Source: Oscillospiraceae bacterium
GTDB lineage: Bacteria > Bacillota > Clostridia > Oscillospirales > Ruminococcaceae
Direction: 5' to 3'
DNA length: 64,000 nucleotides
Assembly (NCBI GenBank): GCA_017396665.1
Contig: JAFQLH010000060.1
Coordinates: 1 to 64,000, forward strand
Shown here piece by piece: positions 42,777 to 51,454 of the stretch. The position numbers and the translations under genes are program-made. Position 1 is the first letter of the stretch. Every line of letters begins with the position of its first letter. A model generated the notes under the pieces. The model saw only the letters and a list, made by a program, of their open reading frames with translations, did no database searches and had not been told where the DNA came from.

Positions 42777-44837
42777 TTAGTACTCAATGAGCTTTAGTGC
42801 ACCTGTCGGGCAGGCATCAAAGCACTTACGACAATTTGCACAGACCGATATTGTTTCGTCGTTATTGAATTCAGGCTTGATAACAGTTGAGAATCCTCTT
42901 CCGACATAGCCGAGTATACCCTGTTTTGCGACATCATCACAGATTCTTACACAGAGTCCGCAAAGGACACACTTGTTAGGATTTCTCTCTATAACCCTGA
43001 GCTTTCTTTCAACGTCATTTATATTCTTCTTGCCACTGAAACGGCTTGGAGAGACATTTACCATATCTGCATATCTGATAAGCTTACAGTCATCGTAATC
43101 ATGGCAACCACATTCGAGGCAACGCTTTGCCTCCTGCATTACCTTCTGCTCGTCATCAAATCCGAGGTTAACAGCATCAAAGTCATGTTTTCTTTCCTCG
43201 GCAGGTCTGACAGGCATTTTAACACGCTCAAGCTTTGGCTTATCCGAGAGGTCAACATCGCTGTCATTTCTCTTTGAAACAAACTTTTCTCTGAACGGTG
43301 TGATATCGCCCTCAAGGAAGCTATCAACAACATCTGCACACTTTCTTGCTTCACCGATAGCTTCGATAGCGATACTTGCACCTCTGTTTGTTGCGTCACC
43401 GACAGCAAAGACCTTTTCATCAGATGTAGCAAAGGTTGCAGCGTTTGCGGAAACAGTACCCTTTTTTGTCTTTTCGATTGAATCGAGACCTACGGCATCT
43501 ATTGTCTGGCCGATAGCCATAATAACCATATCTACATCGAGATACTCAAACTTTCCTTCAACAGCAACAGGAGAACGTCGTCCGCTTTCATCAGGTTCGC
43601 CAAGCTCCATAACCTGAAGCTTTATCTGCTTTACCTTACCGTTTTCACCGATAATCTCAGAAGGGTTTGTGAGGAACTTGAAGTCAACACCTTCCTCTAT
43701 AGCTTCTTCAATTTCGATATCCTCGGCAGGCATTTCGCTACGGGTTCTTCTATATATAACATATACGTTATCAGCACCGCATCTTACTGCAGACCTGCAG
43801 GCATCCATAGCGGTGTTACCGCCGCCGCAGACAGCGATATTCATTCCCTTAAGGTCAGGCTTTTCGCCGTCTCCCGAGGAAATATCTCTTAAAAATTCGA
43901 TGCCACCCAATACGCCGTCGAGCTGTTCGCCTTCTACTCTCATCTGCATACTCTTCCATGCACCGACAGCGACAATTACAGCGTCATTATCAGTCTTGAG
44001 TTCATCGAGTGTTATATCAGTACCTAATTTACAATTGTTCTTGAAGGTGACACCGAGAGCTTTTATCTCTGCGATTTCCTTGTCAAGAACGTCCTTAGGC
44101 AATCTGTAAGCCGGGATACCATATCTGAGCATACCGCCCATTTTAGGCATTGCGTCATACACTGTAACATTATGCCCTGCAATTGTGAGATAGTATGCTG
44201 CAGTAAGACCGGCAGGGCCTCCGCCTACAACTGCTACCTTCTTTCCGCTTGATGAAGCTGCTACCGGTCTGAAGGTATCGCCTTCGAGGTCCTTATCTGC
44301 TGCGTAAGCTTTAAGGAACGCAATTGAAAGCGGTTCGTCAACAAGACGTCTTCTGCAATTCTGCTCACAAGGATGCGGACAGACACGGCCGATAGATGCA
44401 GGGATAGGAATAACCTTCTTTATAGTTTCAACTGCACCGTGATAGTTGCCCTCGGAAATCTGCTTCAAATACTTCTGGACATCAGTTCCTGCGGGACAAT
44501 TAAGCTTACATGGGCCAAGACAGTCGCCTTCGTGGTCGCTCATAAGAAGCTCCAAAGCGATTTTTCTTGAACGGAGGACTCTATCAGAGTCTATGCTTAC
44601 TACATATCCGTTCTGAGCTTTTGTTGCACAGGCTCTCATAAGCTTAGGGAATGCCTGGCCTTTTCCGTTATCTATTATCTCTACGGCACATATACCACAG
44701 GCTCCGAATGCTGCAACGCTATCGTGGTCACAGAGGTTTGGAATTTCGATACCGTTATCCTTAGCGACCTTGAGTATGTATTCGCCGTCATTACAAACGC
44801 ATTCTTTACCGTTGATTGTTATTTTAATCTGCTCCAT
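42777..44837 (-). CDS. Three-domain FAD oxidoreductase with ferredoxin domains (StnA/NfnB-like)
   Basis: A 686-residue protein. Residues 1-110 have a NuoG-type 2Fe-2S site (CDHDSVAAFGACGICAVEI) and HEGDCLGPCKLNC. Residues about 100-560 are a GltD/NfnB-like NAD(P)H-FAD part: GPAGLTAAYYLTIAGHNVTVYD, then CGGGNTAMDACRSA. The C-terminus has two 4Fe-4S motifs, CVLCGLCVRIC and CANCRKCFDACP. With the NuoF- and NuoE-like genes upstream it resembles the Sporomusa-type bifurcating transhydrogenase (Stn). It would couple NADPH, NADH and ferredoxin. No hydrogenase or formate dehydrogenase gene accompanies it here. Confidence 0.88.
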   Translation of the reverse strand: MEQIKITINGKECVCNDGEYILKVAKDNGIEIPNLCDHDSVAAFGACGICAVEIIDNGKGQAFPKLMRACATKAQNGYVVSIDSDRVLRSRKIALELLMSDHEGDCLGPCKLNCPAGTDVQKYLKQISEGNYHGAVETIKKVIPIPASIGRVCPHPCEQNCRRRLVDEPLSIAFLKAYAADKDLEGDTFRPVAASSSGKKVAVVGGGPAGLTAAYYLTIAGHNVTVYDAMPKMGGMLRYGIPAYRLPKDVLDKEIAEIKALGVTFKNNCKLGTDITLDELKTDNDAVIVAVGAWKSMQMRVEGEQLDGVLGGIEFLRDISSGDGEKPDLKGMNIAVCGGGNTAMDACRSAVRCGADNVYVIYRRTRSEMPAEDIEIEEAIEEGVDFKFLTNPSEIIGENGKVKQIKLQVMELGEPDESGRRSPVAVEGKFEYLDVDMVIMAIGQTIDAVGLDSIEKTKKGTVSANAATFATSDEKVFAVGDATNRGASIAIEAIGEARKCADVVDSFLEGDITPFREKFVSKRNDSDVDLSDKPKLERVKMPVRPAEERKHDFDAVNLGFDDEQKVMQEAKRCLECGCHDYDDCKLIRYADMVNVSPSRFSGKKNINDVERKLRVIERNPNKCVLCGLCVRICDDVAKQGILGYVGRGFSTVIKPEFNNDETISVCANCRKCFDACPTGALKLIEY

Positions 44838-44851
44838 TACTCAATTTCACC

Positions 44852-46600
44852 TCATTTTTTAGAAATTGCACCAAAGCGACAGACATTCACACACTGACCG
44901 CATCTGATACATACATCGGCATCAATAGAATGAGCCTTCTTCACCTCTCCGGAGATAGCCTTTGCGGGACACTTCTTGGAGCAGAGTGTACAGCCTACAC
45001 ACTTATCCTTGTCAATCTCATATATTACGAGATTGCTGCACTCCTTCGCAGGACACTTCTTCTGTGAAATATGAGCTTCGTATTCATTTCTGAAATACTT
45101 GATTGTTGTAAGAACAGGATTAGGGGCAGTCTGACCGAGGCCGCAAAGTGCGCCGTCCTTGATAGCTTCGCAAAGCTCTTCAAGCAGCTCGATGTCGCCT
45201 TCCTTACCCTCTCCTTCAACGATACGTGTAAGGATTTCCTGCATACGCTTTGTACCAATTCTGCAATGGACACACTTTCCGCAGGATTCCTTTGCCGTAA
45301 AGTCTAAGAAAAACTTCGCCATACCGACCATACAGGTTGTCTCATCCATAACGACCATACCGCCACTACCCATGATAGCACCGGTTGCACCGAGCTTTTT
45401 ATAATCAATTACAGTATCGAGGAGCTCAGCAGGTATACATCCGCCCGACGGGCCACCCATCTGGACAGCCTTGAACTGCATATCGTTCTTAATTCCTCCG
45501 CCTATATCAAAGATAACCTCTCTGAGTGTTTTACCCATTGGTATTTCGACAAGACCGCCACGCTTGACCTTGCCTGTGAGTGCGAACACCTTCGTGCCCT
45601 TCGAGTCTTCTGTACCCATTGCTGAGAAAGCTTGTCCGCCGTTTTCTATAATCCAGGCAACGTTTGCAAAGGTTTCAACATTATTGATGTTTGAAGGCTT
45701 GTGCCAATAGCCTTCCTGTGCAGGAAACGGCGGTTTAAGTCTTGGCATACCACGGCTTCCCTCAAGTGACTCGATAAGGGCAGTTTCCTCGCCGCAAACA
45801 AACGCACCTGCACCGGCTTTGATTCTGAAGTCACAGCTAAAGCTACTGCCGAGGATATTGTTACCTACAAAGCCCATTGCTCTTGCCTGCTCAATAGCTT
45901 TATTAAGTCTTATGATTGCAAGAGGATATTCAGCTCTGACATAAACGACAGCCTCCTTAGCACCGATAGCATACGCACCGATAAGCATACCCTCGATAAG
46001 TGAGTGAGGGTCACTTTCTATAACGGCTCTGTCCATGAACGCACCAGGGTCGCCCTCGTCAGCATTACAGATAAGGTACTTTTCGTCACCTGCTGACTGC
46101 TTTGCGGCATTCCACTTAAACCATGTCGGAAAGCCTGCACCGCCTCTGCCTGCGAGACCTGACACCTTAATTTCATTTATAACGTCATTCTGCGACATTG
46201 AGGATACGACCTTTTTGAGTGCAGAATAACCGCCTATATTAATATATTCGTTTATATTTTCCGGGTCAATTAAACCGCAATTACGCAGTGCGACTCTTGT
46301 CTGCTGAGTAAGGAATGAGTTGTCATCTTCAGAAATTTCATATTCCGAAGCGACTGAAAAGTCTTTTGACACGACTGCCTGTGCGATTTTTGCGGCAACA
46401 TCTTCACTTACTTTAACATATCTATGTAATACATTATTATCATCTGTAACATCGACAATAGGCTCAAGCCAGCACATACCGATACAGCCTGTTATTCCGA
46501 CTTTTATTTTTTCAGACGCAAAAAAGCTTTCGAGCTTTGTCAAAACCTTAGCGGCACCTGCAGCGATACCACAGCTACCCTGTCCGACAGTAATTTTCAT
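44852..46600 (-). CDS. NuoF/HydB-like NADH-binding flavoprotein subunit
   Basis: A 582-residue protein. Residues 1-90 form a thioredoxin-like domain with CGIAAGA and GCIGMCWLEP (a 2Fe-2S site). The central part has the FMN/NADH motifs GRGGAGFPTWFKW, CNADEGDPGAFMDR and GAGAFVCGEETAL. SCGKCVHCRIGT binds a 4Fe-4S cluster. The C-terminus has a two-cluster ferredoxin (CVGCTLCSKKCP, CIRCGQCVNVC). This is the order of HydB/HndC bifurcating flavoproteins. The ATG at 46600 lies after GGGTGGTG; a TTG five codons earlier is unlikely. It partners with the genes on both sides. Confidence 0.93.
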   Translation of the reverse strand: MKITVGQGSCGIAAGAAKVLTKLESFFASEKIKVGITGCIGMCWLEPIVDVTDDNNVLHRYVKVSEDVAAKIAQAVVSKDFSVASEYEISEDDNSFLTQQTRVALRNCGLIDPENINEYINIGGYSALKKVVSSMSQNDVINEIKVSGLAGRGGAGFPTWFKWNAAKQSAGDEKYLICNADEGDPGAFMDRAVIESDPHSLIEGMLIGAYAIGAKEAVVYVRAEYPLAIIRLNKAIEQARAMGFVGNNILGSSFSCDFRIKAGAGAFVCGEETALIESLEGSRGMPRLKPPFPAQEGYWHKPSNINNVETFANVAWIIENGGQAFSAMGTEDSKGTKVFALTGKVKRGGLVEIPMGKTLREVIFDIGGGIKNDMQFKAVQMGGPSGGCIPAELLDTVIDYKKLGATGAIMGSGGMVVMDETTCMVGMAKFFLDFTAKESCGKCVHCRIGTKRMQEILTRIVEGEGKEGDIELLEELCEAIKDGALCGLGQTAPNPVLTTIKYFRNEYEAHISQKKCPAKECSNLVIYEIDKDKCVGCTLCSKKCPAKAISGEVKKAHSIDADVCIRCGQCVNVCRFGAISKK

Positions 46601-46621
46601 ATCTACACCACCCAACTGAAT

Positions 46622-47110
46622 TTATCTGCTTCTGAGCTCTTCGATAATTTTCTTGACCTTATCGGGAGTCAGATTACCATAGGTTTCATCGTTTATCATC
46701 ATTACAGGTGAAAGACTGCAACAGCCAAGGCATGCAACAAAGCTAAGTGAGAACAAGCCATCATCAGTTGTATCTCCGTCACCTATACCGAGTGTTTCTT
46801 TAAGAGTCTGAGCAATCATTTCGCTTCCGTTGACATGGCAGGCAGTACCTTTACAGAGTAAGATAAGGTACTTACCGACAGGTTTGAAGCGGAACTGTGT
46901 ATAAAATGTTGCTACTCCAAGCACTTTTGCAGGCGAATTTCCTGTTGCATTTGCTACTTCATATATTACCTCGGTAGGAAGATAGCCGTATATCTCCTGG
47001 GCATTCTGAAGAATTGTTATGAGACTACCCTTAACGCCTGCATACTTATCAAGCACAGGCTTCAAAAGTGTCAAATCTATATTACTTGTATTGCAATTAC
47101 ACGAGCACAT
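46622..47110 (-). CDS. NuoE/HydC-like 2Fe-2S thioredoxin-fold subunit
   Basis: A 162-residue protein with the NuoE fold: ITILQNAQEIYGYLPTEVIYEVA, then GVATFYTQFRF. The 2Fe-2S ligands are CKGTAC and CLGCC. The N-terminus starts CSCNCNTSN, three extra Cys within five residues, not a general feature of NuoE. The ATG at 47110 has AGGAGG seven bases upstream; two earlier starts are too close to it. First gene of the NuoE-NuoF-StnA-like operon. Confidence 0.92.
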   Translation of the reverse strand: MCSCNCNTSNIDLTLLKPVLDKYAGVKGSLITILQNAQEIYGYLPTEVIYEVANATGNSPAKVLGVATFYTQFRFKPVGKYLILLCKGTACHVNGSEMIAQTLKETLGIGDGDTTDDGLFSLSFVACLGCCSLSPVMMINDETYGNLTPDKVKKIIEELRSR

Positions 47111-47190
47111 AAACATACCTCCTGGCAAATCAATATACTCTTACATTCTAGCACATTTTGTGCTCAAAATCAATATTTTATAAATAAAAA

Positions 47191-47213
47191 AGCACCTGCG
47201 TAACGCAAGTGCT
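47191..47213 (-). terminator. Terminator of the tRNA cluster
   Basis: Ten-base stem AGCACTTGCG / CGCAGGTGCT (one wobble) with a three-base loop, then TTTTT on the minus strand, just after tRNA-His. Confidence 0.85.
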
Positions 47214-47218
47214 CTTAA

Positions 47219-47296
47219 TGGGGTGGGAGGTGGGATTCGAACCCACGGTCTTCGGGACCACAATCCGACGCTTTAACCAACTAAGCTACACCCACC
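47219..47296 (-). tRNA. tRNA-His (GTG)
   Basis: Extra 5' G opposite C73, as in bacterial tRNA-His. Anticodon loop TTGTGGT gives GTG. The T arm GTGGG-TTCGAAT-CCCAC is perfect and CCA is encoded. Two non-standard pairs are visible: U6-U67 in the acceptor stem and A31-C39 at the anticodon stem top. The rest is canonical, so the gene is likely functional. Confidence 0.9.
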
Positions 47297-47302
47297 ATAT
47301 AA

Positions 47303-47329
47303 CAAATGCTGAATTAAATTCAGCATTTG
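47303..47329 (-). repeat. Perfect hairpin between tRNA-His and tRNA-Arg
   Basis: CAAATGCTGAAT / ATTCAGCATTTG around a three-base centre forms a long stem in the spacer of the tRNA precursor. It may guide RNase processing or be a partial terminator, although no T run follows it. Confidence 0.7.
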
Positions 47330-47406
47330 TGGCGCGTCTTGCAGGACTCGAACCTGCGGCCTACTGCTTAGAAGGCAGTTGCTCTATCCAGCTGAGCTAA
47401 AGACGC
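47330..47406 (-). tRNA. tRNA-Arg (TCT)
   Basis: Acceptor GCGTCTT / AAGACGC is fully paired, anticodon arm ACTGC-CTTCTAA-GCAGT gives TCT, T arm GCAGG-TTCGAGT-CCTGC is perfect, and CCA is encoded. Confidence 0.95.
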
Positions 47407-47412
47407 ATAAAA

Positions 47413-47486
<74 letters not shown>

Positions 47487-47516
47487 AAAATAAGTTATCT
47501 CCAAGCAACGATAATA

Positions 47517-47545
47517 ATTATATCATCATTTCTTGAAGATGTCAA
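47517..47545 (-). promoter_or_regulatory. Consensus promoter of the tRNA cluster
   Basis: Minus strand TTGACA (47540-47545), 17-base spacer, TATAAT (47517-47522), both perfect, about 30 bases before tRNA-Gly. Confidence 0.9.
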
Positions 47546-47585
47546 GTAATTTTGCGAAAAATTATTGATAAAACTTATTTTTATG

Positions 47586-48326
47586 CTAATTGCATTTTTT
47601 ATTACGCATACGCTGTTGAAATTTAGCCATAATTCTGTTTCTGAATATAATACCGAGAAAAGTAACAACAAACACAATCACAGAAACCACAATTGCTAGG
47701 GCGATTCTGCCATCTCTGATACTCTGACCGACTACTCCGCTAAGAATTATTGCAGGTAGTCTTGATGGAATAACAACGCAGAAGAAATCCCTTTTCTTCA
47801 TCTTTGAAAGCGGCAAGACATAAGTCAGGATATCTTTAGGGATTCCCGGCAAGAGATATAGTAGTGCAAAGAAGGTTACGACCTTCTCCTCATCCTGCAA
47901 GAATTTATATTTTGATATTTTCTTTTCACTGAAGAAGAGCTGTACAATAGGATAGCCTATAAGCTTAACCAATACAAACACGACAGTTGAGCCGAGGTAT
48001 ATTCCGATTGCTGAAAACACCGTGCCCCAGAATGCACCGAACAGCATTCCGCCAAGAATCTGAAGCGGAGGAACGACTCCGAGGACTATCTGAGCCGCCT
48101 GGAGTGCTGTAAAAAGGATAGCACCCTTTACTTCGTTTTCTTTAATGATATCTGCAAGTGCTTCTCTACCCTCCTGGGTTTTGAGCATTCCTGCATATGG
48201 ATAAAATTTAACCGTTGCAAATACTATCACTGCAACAAACAGTAGTAGCATTATAATTTTTGACACAAGTCTTCTCTTGAACGAGCTACTTTCCTTGTCC
48301 AAGAGGAGCTTATCGTATTCCCCCAA
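47586..48326 (-). CDS. TVP38/TMEM64-family membrane protein
   Basis: A 246-residue protein with six to seven hydrophobic segments. The VTT-domain core reads GMLFGAFWGTVFSAIGIYLGSTVVFVLVKLIGYPIV, in pieces GAFWGTVFSAIG and YLGSTVVF, followed by FFALLYLLPGIPKDILTYV, with the conserved PGIPKD. It is in the DedA/TVP38 superfamily of lipid-handling proteins. The start is a TTG with GGAAGGTG upstream; no ATG is near. It follows the unknown membrane protein by 12 bases. Confidence 0.87.
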   Translation of the reverse strand: MGEYDKLLLDKESSSFKRRLVSKIIMLLLFVAVIVFATVKFYPYAGMLKTQEGREALADIIKENEVKGAILFTALQAAQIVLGVVPPLQILGGMLFGAFWGTVFSAIGIYLGSTVVFVLVKLIGYPIVQLFFSEKKISKYKFLQDEEKVVTFFALLYLLPGIPKDILTYVLPLSKMKKRDFFCVVIPSRLPAIILSGVVGQSIRDGRIALAIVVSVIVFVVTFLGIIFRNRIMAKFQQRMRNKKCN

Positions 48327-48338
48327 ATTTACACCTTC

Positions 48339-48887
48339 CTATTTGTCCAGATGTCTTATTATTTTCTTTCTGAACCATTTTACATATGATGTAACCAGAT
48401 TGGTTACAGCTATATCGTATATTACAAATACAACGTTAGCTCCTGCTAAGAGAATCGGTATTGCATACTTACCGATTTCTTCGAGGCTTTGTCCAAGCTC
48501 AGGCGAGCTGACAAGAAGCATAACAAGCTTATAATACACAAACACAGCGATATTAAAAACTATAACTTTAGAAACCCACTGGAGCTGTCTTGGTTTAATC
48601 TTCGTTTCTATCACAGATTTCAAAATCGGATAGTACCCCATAAACGTAATAAACAGAAGACTTGCTTCCTTATTGGGCACAATAAAGAATGACAGAATTG
48701 CGACGCCCACATATGTGAGAAACGCCCATCCGAGACTGATTTCGATAACTATAATAATCAGCAATATTCCGGCAAAGGCAGGGATTGCATACTCAAGTCC
48801 AGGAATAACGGCTGCCAGAATCATTGTAACAAGGCTAAGGGCGGACACAATTCCGCCGAGAGCCACCTTATAACTTGTCTTCTTCAT
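48339..48887 (-). CDS. Membrane protein of unknown function
   Basis: A 182-residue protein with five or six hydrophobic segments and a basic C-terminus (KWFRKKIIRHLDK). The N-terminal pattern ALGGIVSALSLVTMILAAVIPG resembles the first helix of ECF-transporter substrate components or related small membrane proteins, but no vitamin-binding motif is clear. It is likely the first gene of a two-gene unit with the TVP38-like protein. The ATG is supported by the reading frame and a moderately good upstream region. I would not assign a function. Confidence 0.75.
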   Translation of the reverse strand: MKKTSYKVALGGIVSALSLVTMILAAVIPGLEYAIPAFAGILLIIIVIEISLGWAFLTYVGVAILSFFIVPNKEASLLFITFMGYYPILKSVIETKIKPRQLQWVSKVIVFNIAVFVYYKLVMLLVSSPELGQSLEEIGKYAIPILLAGANVVFVIYDIAVTNLVTSYVKWFRKKIIRHLDK

Positions 48888-48893
48888 ACAAAC

Positions 48894-49511
48894 TTAGCAA
48901 CAAGAGATGAGGTCTCCGCCCATACATTCACAGCAGCAGTCTGCACAGATAAGACCCTGACACAAATCGCAACCGGAGCAACCGGGATTTGATGATGTGT
49001 TATAGTGCTGACTTGGGCTACCGTTCATATATCCGCCGCGCTGAGAATTCATCTGGTTGAGAGCAGCAGAATACTCTCTGTTGTTAGGGTCCATACTGCA
49101 GGCCCTGGAGAAGTAGTTATAGGCATCATTGAGCCATCCACGTGAATAAGCGACGCTTCCCTTAAGGAAGTACCATTCTGCATTTCTGTAGCTTTCAGAA
49201 ATCTGAGAAAGGATGTTATCAGCTTCAGTAACATTTCCGCTTTGGATAAGTGAACGAATCTGTGAATAATCAGAGCTTCCCTGCGAATAGCCATAGCTTG
49301 TGCTACCGTATGCAGAGCCGCCTCTTCTTGAATTCATAATTTCGTCAAAGGCAGCGTTAACCTCTGTCATTTTTTCATTTGCAAGGTCACCGAGTGGGTT
49401 GTTTGCGTAGTTGTCAGGATGATACTTCTTAGCAAGCTCTCTGTAAGCTGCTTTAATTTCGTCATCACTTGCTGACGGAGAAACGCCTAAAATCTTGTAT
49501 GGGTCGTTCAT
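48894..49511 (-). CDS. J-domain protein with Cys-rich tail
   Basis: A 205-residue protein. Residues 3-60 are a J domain with the DnaK-activating HPD in AKKYHPDNY. Residues about 85-145 look like a tetratricopeptide-type repeat (IRSLIQSGNVTEADNILSQI ... AEWYFLKGSVAYSRGWLNDAYNYFSRA). The tail is rich in Cys (GCSGCDLCQGLICADCCCEC), probably metal-binding. It is a DnaK co-chaperone without the DnaJ zinc finger or substrate domain. The start overlaps the DUF5685 gene by four bases. Confidence 0.88.
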   Translation of the reverse strand: MNDPYKILGVSPSASDDEIKAAYRELAKKYHPDNYANNPLGDLANEKMTEVNAAFDEIMNSRRGGSAYGSTSYGYSQGSSDYSQIRSLIQSGNVTEADNILSQISESYRNAEWYFLKGSVAYSRGWLNDAYNYFSRACSMDPNNREYSAALNQMNSQRGGYMNGSPSQHYNTSSNPGCSGCDLCQGLICADCCCECMGGDLISCC

Positions 49512-50398
49512 TGTTCATTTCCTTTCTTGTCGCAGAACCTATTATCAATTATCTGCTGACAGCTGTTTTTTAATCCAAGATATATTACATTGTCAAGTAT
49601 TGGTTTGAACTTCTTGAGTTCAACAAGGGTATAGCAATTGGCAAGCTCACCGAGTGTCATATTGACACTCCCCTTCACGAACTCAGAAACATTTGCTTTC
49701 TGCTCTTCACCGAGGTCGCCTTCAAGGTCGAACTCTTTGATAAGCGGGTTAAAGTTTCCTGATTTCAAATCATCTATAAGGTCATCTGCGGCATCGCATA
49801 TATAGATATATCTTCCCAAGAAGTACCCGAAGCGTTCGAGGGCGCGGCAGGTACTGTTATCATCGGAAATATGGTGTGCGATAGCCTGCATCATTTTTGC
49901 AGACGGCTCTGCTGCCATATCTATTGAACAGTCGGGCTTAGCTTCCAAAGCTGCCTGCTGTTTCATCTGAATTTCAATTTCCTCCGCAAGTGACGGATAG
50001 AGTTTCGAAGCTTTCTTATATCCTCTTTTAAGGAAAAGAAGCATAAGCTTTGCAATCAGCTTTTTGAAAAAGCCTTTATCAGCACAGTCGTCACGAAGCT
50101 TATGATATATAAGAATTTCTGCTGCTGCCGCAGGATATGCAAGTCCGCTGTCACACTTTACACATATAGTCTTTTTGAGTGGATGAGCGATACATCTGCA
50201 CTTCTCCGCTTTTGCGTCGCAGTCATTAATTGCCGCATTCATTATTGAAAGAAACGCAAAGTCATAGCTGAGAGTCAGTGTGGCTATAAAGCCGTAGTCC
50301 TTTTTAATTCTTTTGCAAAGTCCACAGTAAAATGCCTTATATGTGTCATACTCACACATTCTCATTTGTGGTTTAAACGCACGCACATATCCAAACAT
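49508..50398 (-). CDS. DUF5685-family protein
   Basis: A 296-residue protein of a family common in Clostridia. The N-terminus has FYCGLCKRIKKDYG with a Cys pair, then KCRCIAHPLKKTICVKC (more Cys), and a helical domain resembling polyprenyl-synthase-like helices (YICDAADDLIDDLKSGNFNPL). Function is not known. The ATG at 50398 has GAGGTGA seven bases upstream and is preferred to a start five codons earlier. It is coupled by a four-base overlap to the J-domain gene, which suggests that they work together, perhaps in protein quality control or metal handling. Confidence 0.82.
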   Translation of the reverse strand: MFGYVRAFKPQMRMCEYDTYKAFYCGLCKRIKKDYGFIATLTLSYDFAFLSIMNAAINDCDAKAEKCRCIAHPLKKTICVKCDSGLAYPAAAAEILIYHKLRDDCADKGFFKKLIAKLMLLFLKRGYKKASKLYPSLAEEIEIQMKQQAALEAKPDCSIDMAAEPSAKMMQAIAHHISDDNSTCRALERFGYFLGRYIYICDAADDLIDDLKSGNFNPLIKEFDLEGDLGEEQKANVSEFVKGSVNMTLGELANCYTLVELKKFKPILDNVIYLGLKNSCQQIIDNRFCDKKGNEQ

Positions 50399-50470
50399 AC
50401 CGTCACCTCGCAATACATATTTATTTTAACATATTTTAGCCTCTATGTCAACACAGCCTACACAAAATGC

Positions 50471-50498
50471 AAAAGACGGCACATATGCACCGTCTTTT
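50471..50498 (-). terminator. Terminator past the Cys-rich protein gene
   Basis: Stem AAAAGACGG / CCGTCTTTT with a ten-base loop, just beyond the stop at 50504. The stem A residues supply the T run on the minus strand. Confidence 0.8.
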
Positions 50499-50503
50499 TA
50501 CTA

Positions 50504-51301
50504 TTAAAGCTGAATACCGTTATCTTCTGACTTACAGCCACAGGAACCTGAGTCATCAAGGCTCTTCGGGAAGAACTCATTAACCGGGAAATTGAGCTTA
50601 TCAAACAGCTCGCAAGGACTATCGGTATTAGATGTACATTCTTTTTCAGGAATGCAGTAGTCATATGTCGGAACAAGGATTGGAACTCTTCTCTGGAGCT
50701 GTACGATTGAGAACATACCGATTGTAATATAAACATATTTTACGCCGACAACGGGTGGCTCTGTTTCACAGACGAGGCACTCTTCGTTAGAACAGCTTGT
50801 CGGGATAGGTCTGCAGGTGAACTTAATGTCAAGAACAATCGGGTCTACTACATTAACGCTTGCAATAGGAAGTGAATTTCTCAGGCAGTTACAGCCATCG
50901 GGAGTATACTGTATATCCTCGTTTGAATAGAAAGACTTCGTTCTGCCTTCACTACCGTACAGTATAACCTTCTTAGTGAAGGTACTTGTACCCTGAATCT
51001 GCTGAGGTGCGGCTCCGGGGCTCTGATACACGTCTACATAGACATTGAAGGCATATGTAATGTCTACTGCATAAAAGCCACAGTGAAATGGCACAGGCTC
51101 GATTGTAAAGGTAACATTTACAATCTCTACGCAGTTACTTTTTACAAAGCATGCAGTATTCACTATCTGCTGGTCTGCGGCTGTAAAATTCACCGCAAGG
51201 TTTTCAAGGCAGTCCTTGTCTGAGCATGAGTCAAAGATTTTCATTGTGTCGATACAGGTTGCCTCTTTAAAGCAGTTCTGGGCATTGATATTTTCGCTCA
51301 T
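50504..51301 (-). CDS. Cys-rich protein of unknown function
   Basis: A 265-residue protein with about 20 Cys and no signal peptide or membrane segment. Motifs include CIDTMKIFDSCSDKDCLENL, in shorter form FDSCSDKDCLENL, then VEPVPFHCGFYAVD-like text (EPVPFHCGFYAVDI) and EECLVCETEPP. I recall related sequences in many Clostridia, but no assigned function. Its own ribosome site (AGGAGG) and terminator make it a single gene. The Cys content and stable beta-like sequence would suit a cell-surface or spore-coat structural protein, but this is speculative. Confidence 0.8.
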   Translation of the reverse strand: MSENINAQNCFKEATCIDTMKIFDSCSDKDCLENLAVNFTAADQQIVNTACFVKSNCVEIVNVTFTIEPVPFHCGFYAVDITYAFNVYVDVYQSPGAAPQQIQGTSTFTKKVILYGSEGRTKSFYSNEDIQYTPDGCNCLRNSLPIASVNVVDPIVLDIKFTCRPIPTSCSNEECLVCETEPPVVGVKYVYITIGMFSIVQLQRRVPILVPTYDYCIPEKECTSNTDSPCELFDKLNFPVNEFFPKSLDDSGSCGCKSEDNGIQL

Positions 51302-51405
51302 ATTATTCCTCCTAAGAATAGACTTGTTTCTTGATGAAACTTAATTTGTCAGACGCAAACCGCTGACGTTAGTACATTCTATTCAAAGCAGGTGCAAAAT
51401 GTGAA

Positions 51406-51436
51406 AAATCGGTCAGAATTCTTATCCGACCGATTT
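51406..51436 (-). terminator. Terminator of the histidine operon
   Basis: Nine-base stem AAATCGGTC / GACCGATTT with a 13-base loop. On the minus strand it is followed by T residues. It lies about 20 bases after the hisE stop. Confidence 0.82.
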
Positions 51437-51454
51437 CATAGATACTTATTGAGA

